A program made the translations under genes and the position numbers. The notes beneath the pieces are model-generated. The model did not search any database. It was not told where the DNA came from and was given only the letters and a program-made list of their open reading frames with translations. From the NCBI GenBank assembly GCA_041392505.1, contig JAWKLX010000026.1:1-64000 (forward strand): DNA of 64,000 nt. Direction: 5' to 3'. Origin of the DNA: UBA6168 sp041392505 (GTDB lineage: Bacteria; Bacteroidota; Bacteroidia; Chitinophagales; Saprospiraceae). Below are positions 35,647 to 44,524 of the stretch, in pieces; position 1 is the stretch's first letter, and every line of letters starts with the position of its first letter.

Positions 35647-35700
35647 AAAGAGAGGGGGGACAGCCTCACCTTTGACACACCGCCAAAAATTTAAAGTTCT

Positions 35701-35853
35701 GATTAGGGGTATTAAGAGAAACTTTGACGCATGATTTCCGACGCTGATAACGCTGATTTTTGTGATTTTTTATGACAAACAGCCGCCTCCGGCGGCATAA
35801 ATCAATCATAAGAATCATAAAAATCAGCGTCAAAAAAATTCTCTTACACCCCC
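35701..35853 (+). repeat. Family C repeat, copy 1
   Basis: About 150 bp with internal inverted words (AAGAGAA/TTCTCTT, GACGCTGAT/ATCAGCGTC) and a perfect central CCGCCTCCGGCGG-type palindrome. Copy 2, at 42917-43070, is the same sequence in the opposite orientation with about 85-90% identity by eye. Confidence 0.75.
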
Positions 35854-35862
35854 TACTTCTGA

Positions 35863-37563
35863 TTAGGCCATTTTCGCCGACGCAGCTTCTTCTAATCCCA
35901 ACTCTTTGATACTGATTTCCCGCATCTCAACTTTCCGTATTTTGCCTGTTACCGTCATCGGAAAACTGTCGGTAAATTTGATGTACCGAGGGATTTTATA
36001 ATGGGCAATTTTTCCTTTGCAATAGGCTTTGATGTCCTCTTCAGTCGCCGTTTCGCCTTCTTTCAATTTTATCCAAGCCATGATTTCCTCCCCGTATTTT
36101 TGGTCGGGGACGCCGATCACTTGCACATCACTGATCTTTGGGTGCCCAAACAGGAATTCCTCAATCTCTTTTGGGTAAACATTTTCCCCACCCCGGATCA
36201 CCATATCCTTGATGCGTCCAACAATATTAATGTACCCTTCCTCATCCATTGTGGCCAAGTCTCCGGTATGCATCCAACGTGCATCATCAATGGCCGCCTT
36301 GGTTTTTTCACGGTCGTTCCAATACCCCAACATGACGCAATAACCGCGGGTGCAGAGTTCCCCTTTTTCACCAATTGGAACGGTCAGGCCTGTTTCCGGA
36401 TCAATGATCTTGATTTCCGTATGCGGCATGACCCTGCCCACTGTGCCTACCCTTTTTTCAAGGGGCGCATCATGGCGGGTTTGGGTGCTGACCGGACTGG
36501 TTTCGGTCATGCCGTAAGCTATTTCCACCTCAGCCATATTCATCAAAGTGTTGACTTTTTTCATGACTCCCACCGGGCAAGAAGCGCCGGCCATAATGCC
36601 TGTGCGTAGGCTGCTCAGGTTGTATTTTTTGAAATTAGGCGATTCGAGTTCGGCAATAAACATGGTCGGGACGCCATACAACGCGGTTGCTTTTTCCTCT
36701 TCAACCGCCTGTAAAACGAGGTCAGGATCGAACCCATCATTGGCATAAATGATCGTGGCGCCGTGCGAAACGCAACCCAAATTCCCCATCACCATCCCGA
36801 AACAATGGTACAAAGGCACAGGGATCACCAAGCGGTCTTGGTCTGTGAAGCGCATGATTTCGGCAACGAGGTAGCCATTGTTCAAAATGTTGTGGTGGCT
36901 CAGCGTAGCGCCTTTGGGAAAGCCCGTGGTTCCGCTGGTATATTGGATGTTGATCGGCTCGTCAGCGGACAATTTTTGCTGGACATTTTTTAAATCCGCC
37001 AACGTTTTTTGTTTCGCAAAAGCCAACAAACCTTCCCAAACATACATACCCGGCGACGCATCTGAATGCAACCGGACGACTGTTTTTAAAGCTGGCACCT
37101 CAGCCGACTCCAATTGCCCCGGTTGGCAATGGTTCAGTTCTGGGCAAAGCTCATAAAGCATGTCCACGTAATGCGAAGATTTGAAAGCCGTTGCCGTCAC
37201 AATCGCACTGCAACCCGATTGGTTGAGCGCATACCGCAATTCATGCAGCCGATAGCTGGGGTTGATGTTGACTTGGATCGCCCCAATTTTGCTGGTGGCA
37301 AATTGCACGATCGTCCACTCCGCACAATTCGGCGCCCAAACCCCTACCCTATCCCCTTTCTGGATGCCAATGGCCAAAAGCGCCCGGGCGCATTCATTCA
37401 CTTTTTCATTGAACTCCCGGTAGGTATAGCGAATGTTTTGGTGGCGGGAAATCAGGGCGTCATTTTCTGGAAATTTTTCAGCCGTGCGGTCGAGCATGTC
37501 CCCGATGGTGATGCCGAGGAGCGGCTTGTCTGAGACGCCACAGGTGTAGCTTAATTGGTTCAT
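35863..37563 (-). CDS. AMP-dependent acyl-CoA synthetase (FadD-like)
   Basis: 566 residues from ATG 37563. Adenylation motifs: IQYTSGTTGFPKGATLSHHN, EIAYGMTETSPVSTQTRHDA, WMHTGDLATMDEEGYINIVG and RIKDMVIRGGENVYPKEIEE. The catalytic Lys is in MTVTGKIRKVEMRE. It activates medium- to long-chain or branched acids with ATP and CoA. It precedes an alpha/beta hydrolase gene in the reverse direction of transcription (hydrolase first, gap 10 bases), so the two are probably co-transcribed. Confidence 0.95.
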   Translation of the reverse strand: MNQLSYTCGVSDKPLLGITIGDMLDRTAEKFPENDALISRHQNIRYTYREFNEKVNECARALLAIGIQKGDRVGVWAPNCAEWTIVQFATSKIGAIQVNINPSYRLHELRYALNQSGCSAIVTATAFKSSHYVDMLYELCPELNHCQPGQLESAEVPALKTVVRLHSDASPGMYVWEGLLAFAKQKTLADLKNVQQKLSADEPINIQYTSGTTGFPKGATLSHHNILNNGYLVAEIMRFTDQDRLVIPVPLYHCFGMVMGNLGCVSHGATIIYANDGFDPDLVLQAVEEEKATALYGVPTMFIAELESPNFKKYNLSSLRTGIMAGASCPVGVMKKVNTLMNMAEVEIAYGMTETSPVSTQTRHDAPLEKRVGTVGRVMPHTEIKIIDPETGLTVPIGEKGELCTRGYCVMLGYWNDREKTKAAIDDARWMHTGDLATMDEEGYINIVGRIKDMVIRGGENVYPKEIEEFLFGHPKISDVQVIGVPDQKYGEEIMAWIKLKEGETATEEDIKAYCKGKIAHYKIPRYIKFTDSFPMTVTGKIRKVEMREISIKELGLEEAASAKMA

Positions 37564-37573
37564 TTAGTTAGTT

Positions 37574-38353
37574 TTATATAATTGGTTTTAAAAATTCGGT
37601 GATTATTTCAATCACCTCTCCTGGCTTTTCTTTATGCGGAAAATGACCGCAATTTTCCAGCAAAACGGGTTTTGCGTTTGGGCCAATTTGAGTAGATATT
37701 TCCCACAAATGGCTTTCCGTCGCATATTCATCCACTGCGCCTTGAATGGCCAAGGTAGGACATTTTATGTTCGGCAAATGCTTTATAATATTCCAGGGGC
37801 GAAATTCTTTTGACAGCCAAGTATTGACCCAGTCATCAACCAGTTTTCTCGTTTTTTCACCATGATAGCGTTTTAGTTTTTCGAAAATAAATGCCTGCTC
37901 AAATTCATGAACCGCCGCCTTAATACCAACCGAAGTTATCGGTTCAACTTTTACATGCCCTGCCATAGACACCACGGCCTCCGCATCGCAAAATCGGCTT
38001 TCATACAGCAGCGAAATGCTGGCGCCGTCGCTGTGTCCGATCAGTATTTTTTTATTGATCCTGAAATATTTCAACAGCTTTGGCAGGGTATCCCAAGCCT
38101 CTCGTTCCAGATAATCAAGTGGACGGGTTTTATCAAACGCATCAGATCTCCCATGACCTTGCCGATCATACACGATGCCGTCCAATTGCATTTTTTGGCA
38201 AAGTTGTTCAGGAAAATCCTTCCACGTAGCGGCACATCCCAGCGCATCATGTAAATAAATCAAGGTCGGTCGGTTCGAACTTCTCCCGACTTGGATGTTT
38301 TTTACCCAATAGCCAACACCTCCGATAAAATGTGTTTTTTCTTCTATGCGCAT
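37574..38353 (-). CDS. Alpha/beta hydrolase
   Basis: 259 residues from ATG 38353. Nucleophile elbow LIGHSDGASISLLY (GHSDG), acid residue in IQGAVDEYATESHL, and catalytic His in LENCGHFPHKEKPGE. The oxyanion region is YLHDALGCAATW. It may act on small esters or CoA/lactone intermediates. Operon with the synthetase downstream. Confidence 0.9.
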   Translation of the reverse strand: MRIEEKTHFIGGVGYWVKNIQVGRSSNRPTLIYLHDALGCAATWKDFPEQLCQKMQLDGIVYDRQGHGRSDAFDKTRPLDYLEREAWDTLPKLLKYFRINKKILIGHSDGASISLLYESRFCDAEAVVSMAGHVKVEPITSVGIKAAVHEFEQAFIFEKLKRYHGEKTRKLVDDWVNTWLSKEFRPWNIIKHLPNIKCPTLAIQGAVDEYATESHLWEISTQIGPNAKPVLLENCGHFPHKEKPGEVIEIITEFLKPII

Positions 38354-38451
38354 TTGAGAATATTTGCTCTTTCTAAGAAATCAGGAATCTGACATTTGAC
38401 CTCAAGCCCAAAGCCTATGTATAAGACAAAACTTGATAAAGCACATTTATC

Positions 38452-38636
38452 AATGCGGAGCAGGATGCGAAGTGTTTCAAACCAACCTACCCAAGTGCTC
38501 CTCAAAGGGATTTTAAGGGGGAAAACGGATTTTCAATCCGTTTTCCCCCTTAAAATCCCCTCAGGGGCGCCCCGAAGTAAATTCGGGGCAGGCTGTTGGA
38601 AGGTTGCAAGAAGTTGGGGTGATGCTGCCCCGCATT
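38452..38636. repeat. Family B palindromic element, copy 4
   Basis: Flanks CAATGCGGAGCAGG and CTGCCCCGCATTG face each other. The centre has perfect 25-bp arms (38507-38531 and 38535-38559) around a TTC loop. The lower stem GGGATTTTAAGGGGG is shared with copies 2 and 3, the upper stem with copy 2 only. Confidence 0.8.
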
Positions 38637-38690
38637 GTATAAATTTATTTTGTCCCGACCTCAAACCCAAAGCCTAAAAGTATAAAATAA

Positions 38691-39362
38691 ATGAACCTAA
38701 AAAATAAATCCCATTTTCTGTTCGACGCCTTTGGCACCTTGTTCAAGACGAGTGAAATTGGGGAGGAATTGAAACAGATTGCGGGATCCAACACGGAAAC
38801 GCTGCTCATCGTTTGGCGGCGCAAACAATTGGAATACACTTGGCTGCGCAACCAAATAAACCAGTATGCCCCTTTCCATCAAGTTACCCAAGAAGCATTG
38901 GATTATAGCATGCGTTTGCATGGTTTGTCTGATAAGAGGATTCCCGAAATCTTACTGCCTATTTACAACAGCCCCACCCTAATTGACGGGGCCTTCGATT
39001 TGTTGAAACAACTGAAAAGTCAGGGGAAAACGGTTTGCATCCTCTCTAATGGCACACGCTCCATGCTCGACAATGGCGTTGTCAAAACGGGCATTTCCGA
39101 ATTTGTTGACCATATTTTTTCCGTCGATGATATTGGTGTGTACAAACCAGATCCCGCCGTTTACCAAATGGCTGTAAACGCTCTGGTTAGGCCAATCGGA
39201 GAATTGGCGTTTTTTTCCTCCAATCAATGGGACGTGTCCGGCGCAAGCGTATTTGGGCTGGATTGCGTTTGGGTAAATCAATATGGGGAAACAAAAGAGA
39301 AAATGCCCATGGGAGAAACGATGGAGGTAGGTTCTTTAAAAAGTGTTTTGAGTTTGATTTGA
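38691..39362 (+). CDS. L-2-haloacid dehalogenase type II-like HAD hydrolase
   Basis: 223 residues. HAD motif I FLFDAFGTLF holds the nucleophile Asp. Features of the type II haloacid dehalogenase subgroup follow: VWRRKQLEYTWLRNQ, the LSNGT motif, the Lys-Tyr pair in YKPDPAVYQMA, and the SSNQWDVSGA motif with Ser, Asn and Asp. These match the catalytic set known from L-DEX enzymes. It may dehalogenate 2-haloacids or act on related phosphates or small acids. Its 3' end overlaps the convergent kinase-like gene by 27 bases. Confidence 0.88.
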   Translation: MNLKNKSHFLFDAFGTLFKTSEIGEELKQIAGSNTETLLIVWRRKQLEYTWLRNQINQYAPFHQVTQEALDYSMRLHGLSDKRIPEILLPIYNSPTLIDGAFDLLKQLKSQGKTVCILSNGTRSMLDNGVVKTGISEFVDHIFSVDDIGVYKPDPAVYQMAVNALVRPIGELAFFSSNQWDVSGASVFGLDCVWVNQYGETKEKMPMGETMEVGSLKSVLSLI

Positions 39363-39866
39363 TTTTAATCCCTGCAAAAAAGAATTAATGGCTTTTTTAT
39401 TTTTTAAAATTAAAACCTGTTTTTCTTTCTCATAAAATTTTAATTTTTTTAAAATATTGGGCCGTCGGGTTTTATTATAAAATAGGATATACCTTAAAAA
39501 TTCGATGCTTACTTTTTCAGGGCAACCTGACGCCATATCTGGCCTTGTTTTTCCAAAATATTGAATGCCCCTTTTTAACACCCGAATCAACCGAATATGG
39601 GTAGGCGTATCCATAAAAATTACAGTATCCGCTTTTTCCAAACGCATGTCCATCGTGCTTCCGTAATTCCCGTCTATGATCCATTCTTCCTTTTTCAGCA
39701 GTTCTCTATTTTTTTCAGCCCACTCCTCCTTCTCCAATTCAATCCAGCCCGGCTTGAAAAATACTTGATCCAAATGGATCAGCTCCAATTTGGTCAAATA
39801 GTAAATTTGTTTGGCTAAAGTGGATTTACCGGAACCACCGCAACCAATAATCATAATTCTTTTCAT
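39336..39866 (-). CDS. P-loop kinase of the adenylate kinase/FlaR-like group
   Basis: 176 residues from ATG 39866, which places the Walker A motif IIGCGGSGKSTLAKQ at the N-terminus as usual. LIHLDQVFFKPGWIELEKEE and WIIDGNYGSTMDMRLEKADT are signatures of the small 'topology modulation protein' kinases, followed by VIFMDTPTHIRLIRVLKRG. Substrate unknown. The 3' end overlaps the dehalogenase-like gene. Confidence 0.85.
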   Translation of the reverse strand: MKRIMIIGCGGSGKSTLAKQIYYLTKLELIHLDQVFFKPGWIELEKEEWAEKNRELLKKEEWIIDGNYGSTMDMRLEKADTVIFMDTPTHIRLIRVLKRGIQYFGKTRPDMASGCPEKVSIEFLRYILFYNKTRRPNILKKLKFYEKEKQVLILKNKKAINSFLQGLKSNQTQNTF

Positions 39867-39953
39867 AAAAAGGGAATTAAAATTAGAAAGCAAAATAAAT
39901 AACTTTGGCCGAATCAACCCTTACCGTGATGGCAGGGATTTAAAACATAAATT

Positions 39954-42881
39954 TTGGAAAAAAAATTATCACATCTTGCCTCCATCCTGAATGGCGACCT
40001 CCATTTTGACTCCCTGATGCGAGCACTGTACGCAACGGACGCCTCCGTTTACAGGGAATTGCCACTGGCAGTTGCCCTTCCAAAAAATGCGGAGGACATT
40101 AAAAAATTAATAGCTTTTGCCACTGAAAATAAAACTTCGTTAATTCCCCGAACGGCGGGCACCTCCCTTGCTGGCCAGTGTGTCGGGAGCGGCATTGTGG
40201 TGGATGTTTCCAAATACATGAACGCTATTTTGGAAATAAATGAAAATGATCATTGGGTGCGGGTGCAACCCGGAGTTATCCGGGACGAATTGAATTTTCA
40301 TTTAAAAAAATATGGTCTTTTTTTTGGGCCGGATACGTCAACCGCCAACCGCTGTATGATAGGCGGCATGGTTGGCAATAATTCGTGTGGTACGACTTCG
40401 ATTAAATATGGCACAACACGGGATCATGTTTTAGAATTAAAAACGATATTAAGTGATGGGTCGGAAGCCGTATTTAAAAAATTAAATAAAAAAGAATTAA
40501 ATGCTAAATTAAATGGCAATCTATTAGAGCATAAAATTTACCAACAATTATTTAATTCCCTTTCTAAAAAAGAAATACAACTGGAAATAAAAAAAGAATT
40601 CCCCAAAGAAAACATTCATCGCCGGAACACAGGGTATGCAGTCGATGTGTTATTACATGCAGAGCCATTTCTTGAAAATGGGGAGCCATTTAATATGTGC
40701 AAATTATTGGCAGGATCGGAGGGAACTTTAGCATTTACGACCGAAATAAAATTAAATGTATCACCTCTGCCACCGAAGGAAAAAATCGTGGTTTGTCCTC
40801 ATTTTCATTCTTTGCAGGAATCTTTGGAAGCGGTTTTAATTGCCATGAGATATGAACCGTATGCCTGTGAATTAATGGACAAAATAATACTTGACTGCAC
40901 CAAAGAAAATATTGAACAACAAAAGAACCGATTTTTTCTGGAGGGTGATCCAGAATCCGTTTTAATGATTCAATTTAATGCAGACCATATAATGGACGCT
41001 GAAATCATTGCCAATAAAATGATCGCCGAAATGCAGGCCGCTGGATATGGTTACGCTTTTCCAAAAGTTATGGGTTCAAATATTGAAAAAGTATGGGATC
41101 TACGGAAAGCAGGTCTGGGTGTTTTGGCCAATATTCCCGGTGAGAAAAAAGCGGTCGCCTGCATTGAAGATACGGCAGTGGATATTCAGGATTTACCGAA
41201 ATATATTTCCGAATTTTCAAAAATGATGGAAGCATTTGGTCAACGTTCTGTTTATTATGCACATGCCGGAGCGGGGGAATTACATCTGCGGCCGATTTTA
41301 GATTTAAAGAAAAAAAAGGACGTCGATTTATTTCGGGAAATTACGGCGGCCACTGCAAGACTGGTAAAAAAATACAATGGCTCGTTGAGCGGCGAACATG
41401 GTGACGGCAGGGTTCGGGCAGAATTTCTACCGATTATGATCGGCGATAAAAATTATGAATTACTAAAAGAAATAAAAAGGACTTGGGACCCACAAAATAT
41501 ATTTAATCCGGGAAAAATAACCGATGCTGCCCCGATGGACACCTCCCTCCGCTACGAACCAGAAATTAAAATAAAAGAGCCCAAAACTATTTTTGATTTT
41601 TCCGCTGAAGGTGGCCTGCTGCAAGCCGCAGAAAAATGTAACGGCTCCGGTGATTGCCGCCGCTTGAGCCTTTCCGGTGGCACCATGTGCCCAAGCTACC
41701 GGGCCAGCCGCAACGAAAAAGATACGACCCGTGCCAGAGCCAATGCCTTGCGGGAATTTCTGACCAGAAACGCAAATGACAAAAACCCATTTGCACACCC
41801 CGAATTAAAAGAAGTCATGGACTTGTGCCTCTCCTGCAAAGGATGCACATCCGAATGCCCATCCAATGTCGATATGGCAACCATGAAAGCGGAGTTTTTA
41901 TTTCAGTATCAAAAAAAATATGGAGTGCCATTCCGAAGCAGGGTCTTTGCCAATATTGCCCAATTAAATAAATGGGGAATGATTACCCCAAATATGACTA
42001 ATTTCTTTTTGGGAAATAAATTCACCAGCAATATAATAAAAAATATATTGGGCGTTTCAGCTGACAGGTCATTACCGAAATTAAATAAAATATCTTTAGT
42101 CAATTGGTTTAAAAAAAATAAAACAAATTTAAAAATCAAAGGAAATAAAAAAGGGGAACTTTATTTTTTTTGCGATGAATTCACGAATTACAATGACACA
42201 ACAATCGGCATAAAGACTGTTCAATTATTAACAAGATTGGGTTATCAGATAAATATGATCACTCATCCAGAAAGCGGTCGAGCACACATATCGAAAGGAT
42301 TATTAACAGAAGCACAAATATTGGCTAAAAAAAATGTTGCCATTTTTAAAAATGTAATTTCTGAAAAAATCCCATTGGTAGGTATTGAACCATCCGCTAT
42401 ATTATCCTTTCGGGACGAATACCCAAAATTGGTAGAAAAAGAAATGAAAGATATCGCTATTGCATTGGGCAAAAACACGCTAATGGTTGAAGAATTTTTA
42501 GCAAAGGAAATTGAAAAAGGGAATATAACATCGGAACATTTTTCTGACACCAAGCAACAAATATTATTACATGGACACTGTCACCAAAAAGCACTGTCGT
42601 CAGTCGAGCATTCTGCTTTTATTCTAAGCCTTCCGAAAAATAATATGATAGAAATAATTCCCTCTGGTTGTTGTGGAATGGCTGGTTCTTTTGGGTATGA
42701 AAAAGAGCATTATCAGATGAGTATGCAGGTGGGGGAATTGGTGCTTTTCCCTGCGGTACGAAAAGCAACAGACAAAACCGTAATTGTTGCACCGGGAACG
42801 AGCTGCCGACATCAAATTTGGGATGGTACGGGCCGGAAAGCCTTTCATCCGATTGAGGTTTTAATGGAGCAATTAATTTGA
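39954..42881 (+). CDS. FAD-binding and Fe-S dehydrogenase, D-lactate/glycolate dehydrogenase-like
   Basis: 975 residues. The start is TTG 39954: it restores the N-terminus expected for the family (LMRALYATDASVYRELPLAV) and no upstream ATG is in frame. Residues 40-270 are a PCMH FAD domain (RTAGTSLAGQCVGSG, GGMVGNNSCGTTSIKYGTTR), followed by the FAD oxidase C-terminal domain with HGDGRVRAEF. A 4Fe-4S region then has CNGSGDCRRL and CLSCKGCTSECPSNVDM. The CCG domain contains HGHCHQKAL and PSGCCGMAGSFGYE. It oxidises a 2-hydroxy acid and passes electrons to quinone. Codons are AT-rich like those of the permease gene at 25880 on. Confidence 0.92.
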   Translation: MEKKLSHLASILNGDLHFDSLMRALYATDASVYRELPLAVALPKNAEDIKKLIAFATENKTSLIPRTAGTSLAGQCVGSGIVVDVSKYMNAILEINENDHWVRVQPGVIRDELNFHLKKYGLFFGPDTSTANRCMIGGMVGNNSCGTTSIKYGTTRDHVLELKTILSDGSEAVFKKLNKKELNAKLNGNLLEHKIYQQLFNSLSKKEIQLEIKKEFPKENIHRRNTGYAVDVLLHAEPFLENGEPFNMCKLLAGSEGTLAFTTEIKLNVSPLPPKEKIVVCPHFHSLQESLEAVLIAMRYEPYACELMDKIILDCTKENIEQQKNRFFLEGDPESVLMIQFNADHIMDAEIIANKMIAEMQAAGYGYAFPKVMGSNIEKVWDLRKAGLGVLANIPGEKKAVACIEDTAVDIQDLPKYISEFSKMMEAFGQRSVYYAHAGAGELHLRPILDLKKKKDVDLFREITAATARLVKKYNGSLSGEHGDGRVRAEFLPIMIGDKNYELLKEIKRTWDPQNIFNPGKITDAAPMDTSLRYEPEIKIKEPKTIFDFSAEGGLLQAAEKCNGSGDCRRLSLSGGTMCPSYRASRNEKDTTRARANALREFLTRNANDKNPFAHPELKEVMDLCLSCKGCTSECPSNVDMATMKAEFLFQYQKKYGVPFRSRVFANIAQLNKWGMITPNMTNFFLGNKFTSNIIKNILGVSADRSLPKLNKISLVNWFKKNKTNLKIKGNKKGELYFFCDEFTNYNDTTIGIKTVQLLTRLGYQINMITHPESGRAHISKGLLTEAQILAKKNVAIFKNVISEKIPLVGIEPSAILSFRDEYPKLVEKEMKDIAIALGKNTLMVEEFLAKEIEKGNITSEHFSDTKQQILLHGHCHQKALSSVEHSAFILSLPKNNMIEIIPSGCCGMAGSFGYEKEHYQMSMQVGELVLFPAVRKATDKTVIVAPGTSCRHQIWDGTGRKAFHPIEVLMEQLI

Positions 42882-42916
42882 TTAAAGAGCCAATTTGGGA
42901 AATTTGTAATCGACAT

Positions 42917-43070
42917 TTAGGGACGTTAAGAGAATTTTTTGACGCTGATTATTATGATTCTTATGTTTGATTTATGCCGCCGGAGGAGGCTGTTTGTCAT
43001 AAAAAATCATAAAAACCTGCGTTGTCAGCGTCGAAAAACAAACGTCAAAATTTCTCTTAACACTCCTAAT
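42917..43070 (-). repeat. Family C repeat, copy 2 (inverted)
   Basis: Reverse complement of the repeat at 35701-35853: AAGAGAATTTTTTGACGCTG, TTATGCCGCCGGAGG, TGTTTGTCATAAAAAATCA and TCTCTTAACACTCCTAAT all have counterparts there. Lies between the Fe-S dehydrogenase and permease genes. Confidence 0.75.
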
Positions 43071-43111
43071 TGACGTTAATCAATTTTTACACTGAATATA
43101 TCAGAGCAAAA

Positions 43112-44416
43112 TTATTCTTTATAAAAAACTTTAAACCACACGAACATTAACCCCAACAACCCAAAATAAACGAAGGCTATCCATAAGTTGTGAATCGTCA
43201 TCGCAACAAAAGCAACCACAGCAATCACCAATGCGAGGATTGGGAAAACAGGGTACATCGGCACCTTAAACGGCCGTTCCAATGCCGGTTCTTTTTTCCT
43301 CAAAACCAATAAAGACACCATCGAAACGATGTACAAAGTCAGCGCACCAAAACAAGCAATGGTAATGATCTCGCCCGTTTTGCCCGTGAACAGCGCAACG
43401 ATGCCGATGGCCATATTGACCAAAAGGGCGTTAGCAGGAGTGCGGAATTTAGAATGAACATCGCCCAATTTTTTCGGGGCAAAACCTACCCGGCCAAACT
43501 CAAAAGTGGAGCGGCCTGCGGCCAAAATAATACCGTGGAAAGAAGCGATCAAACCGAACAGCCCAATCGAAGTCACCAAGGTGTACAAAAAATGTCCCTC
43601 CCCAAAACGCTGTGCCAAAGCTAAGGGCAAGGGCGAGTCGGACACATTGCCCGCCGCATCGTAAACCACTGTTTCCCAACCATTTATTCCGACAGAAGCG
43701 CTAAATGTCAAAATGCAGAGGACTACCAGCGTCAGGATGGCCGACCCAAATCCGATCAGAACATTGCGCTGCGGGTTGACGGTCTCCTCCGCCACATTGG
43801 CGACCCCTTCTATGGCCAGAAAAAACCAGATGGCAAACGGGATGGCCGCAAACGCACCCGACCAACCATGGGGCAAGGCGTTTTTTTCCAAATTAGAAAA
43901 CTCGAACGCCGGAAGGGCCGCCCCTGCAAAAATGAGCAGCTCGATGACGGCGATGATGGTGATGATGAGCTCGAAAGACGCTGCTGCTTTTACTCCATAA
44001 ATATTTAAGCCTGTGAAAAACAAATAAGCAAGGATGGCTATGGTCAGAATGGGAATGGATGGAAGGAAAAGGTTCAAATAGGCTCCGATCGCAAAAGCGA
44101 TGGCCGGGGGCGCAAAGATGAATTCAATATTCTGCGCCATGCCGCCGAGAAAGCCCCAATTTTTTCCCAGCGCCCGGATGGCATAATCGAACGCCCCACC
44201 AGCTTTGGGGATCGCACAAGCCAATTCCGTATAACTGAAAGTAAAAGTGACATACATGATAATGATAAAAAAAGTAGCTACCGCCAATCCAAGGGTCCCT
44301 CCTTTTTCCAATCCGAGGTTCCATCCGAAATACATACCGGAAATAACATAGCCTACGCCAAGTCCCCAAAGCATGAGCGGGCCAAGTGTCTTTTTTAGTT
44401 GTGGTTCGTTTGCCAT
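43112..44416 (-). CDS. Amino acid permease, ethanolamine permease-like
   Basis: 434 residues, about 12 membrane segments. APC-superfamily start LKKTLGPLMLWGLGVGYVIS, then GMYFGWNLGLEKGGTLGLAV and YTELACAIPKAGGAFDYAIR. Features shared with ethanolamine permeases are GGMAQNIEFIFAPPAIAFAI and EGVANVAEETVNPQRNVLIG. Substrate is ethanolamine or a related amine/amino acid by similarity; no ethanolamine ammonia-lyase genes are nearby. Confidence 0.88.
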   Translation of the reverse strand: MANEPQLKKTLGPLMLWGLGVGYVISGMYFGWNLGLEKGGTLGLAVATFFIIIMYVTFTFSYTELACAIPKAGGAFDYAIRALGKNWGFLGGMAQNIEFIFAPPAIAFAIGAYLNLFLPSIPILTIAILAYLFFTGLNIYGVKAAASFELIITIIAVIELLIFAGAALPAFEFSNLEKNALPHGWSGAFAAIPFAIWFFLAIEGVANVAEETVNPQRNVLIGFGSAILTLVVLCILTFSASVGINGWETVVYDAAGNVSDSPLPLALAQRFGEGHFLYTLVTSIGLFGLIASFHGIILAAGRSTFEFGRVGFAPKKLGDVHSKFRTPANALLVNMAIGIVALFTGKTGEIITIACFGALTLYIVSMVSLLVLRKKEPALERPFKVPMYPVFPILALVIAVVAFVAMTIHNLWIAFVYFGLLGLMFVWFKVFYKE

Positions 44417-44524
44417 AAATGATGAATATATTGATGAGCCACGCCTATCGCCGTGGCAGGAAAAGCTAATTTAAAAATTAAAAGGAGACTGAGATTAAAA
44501 ATTGAAACTATTCCAGAAAACAAA

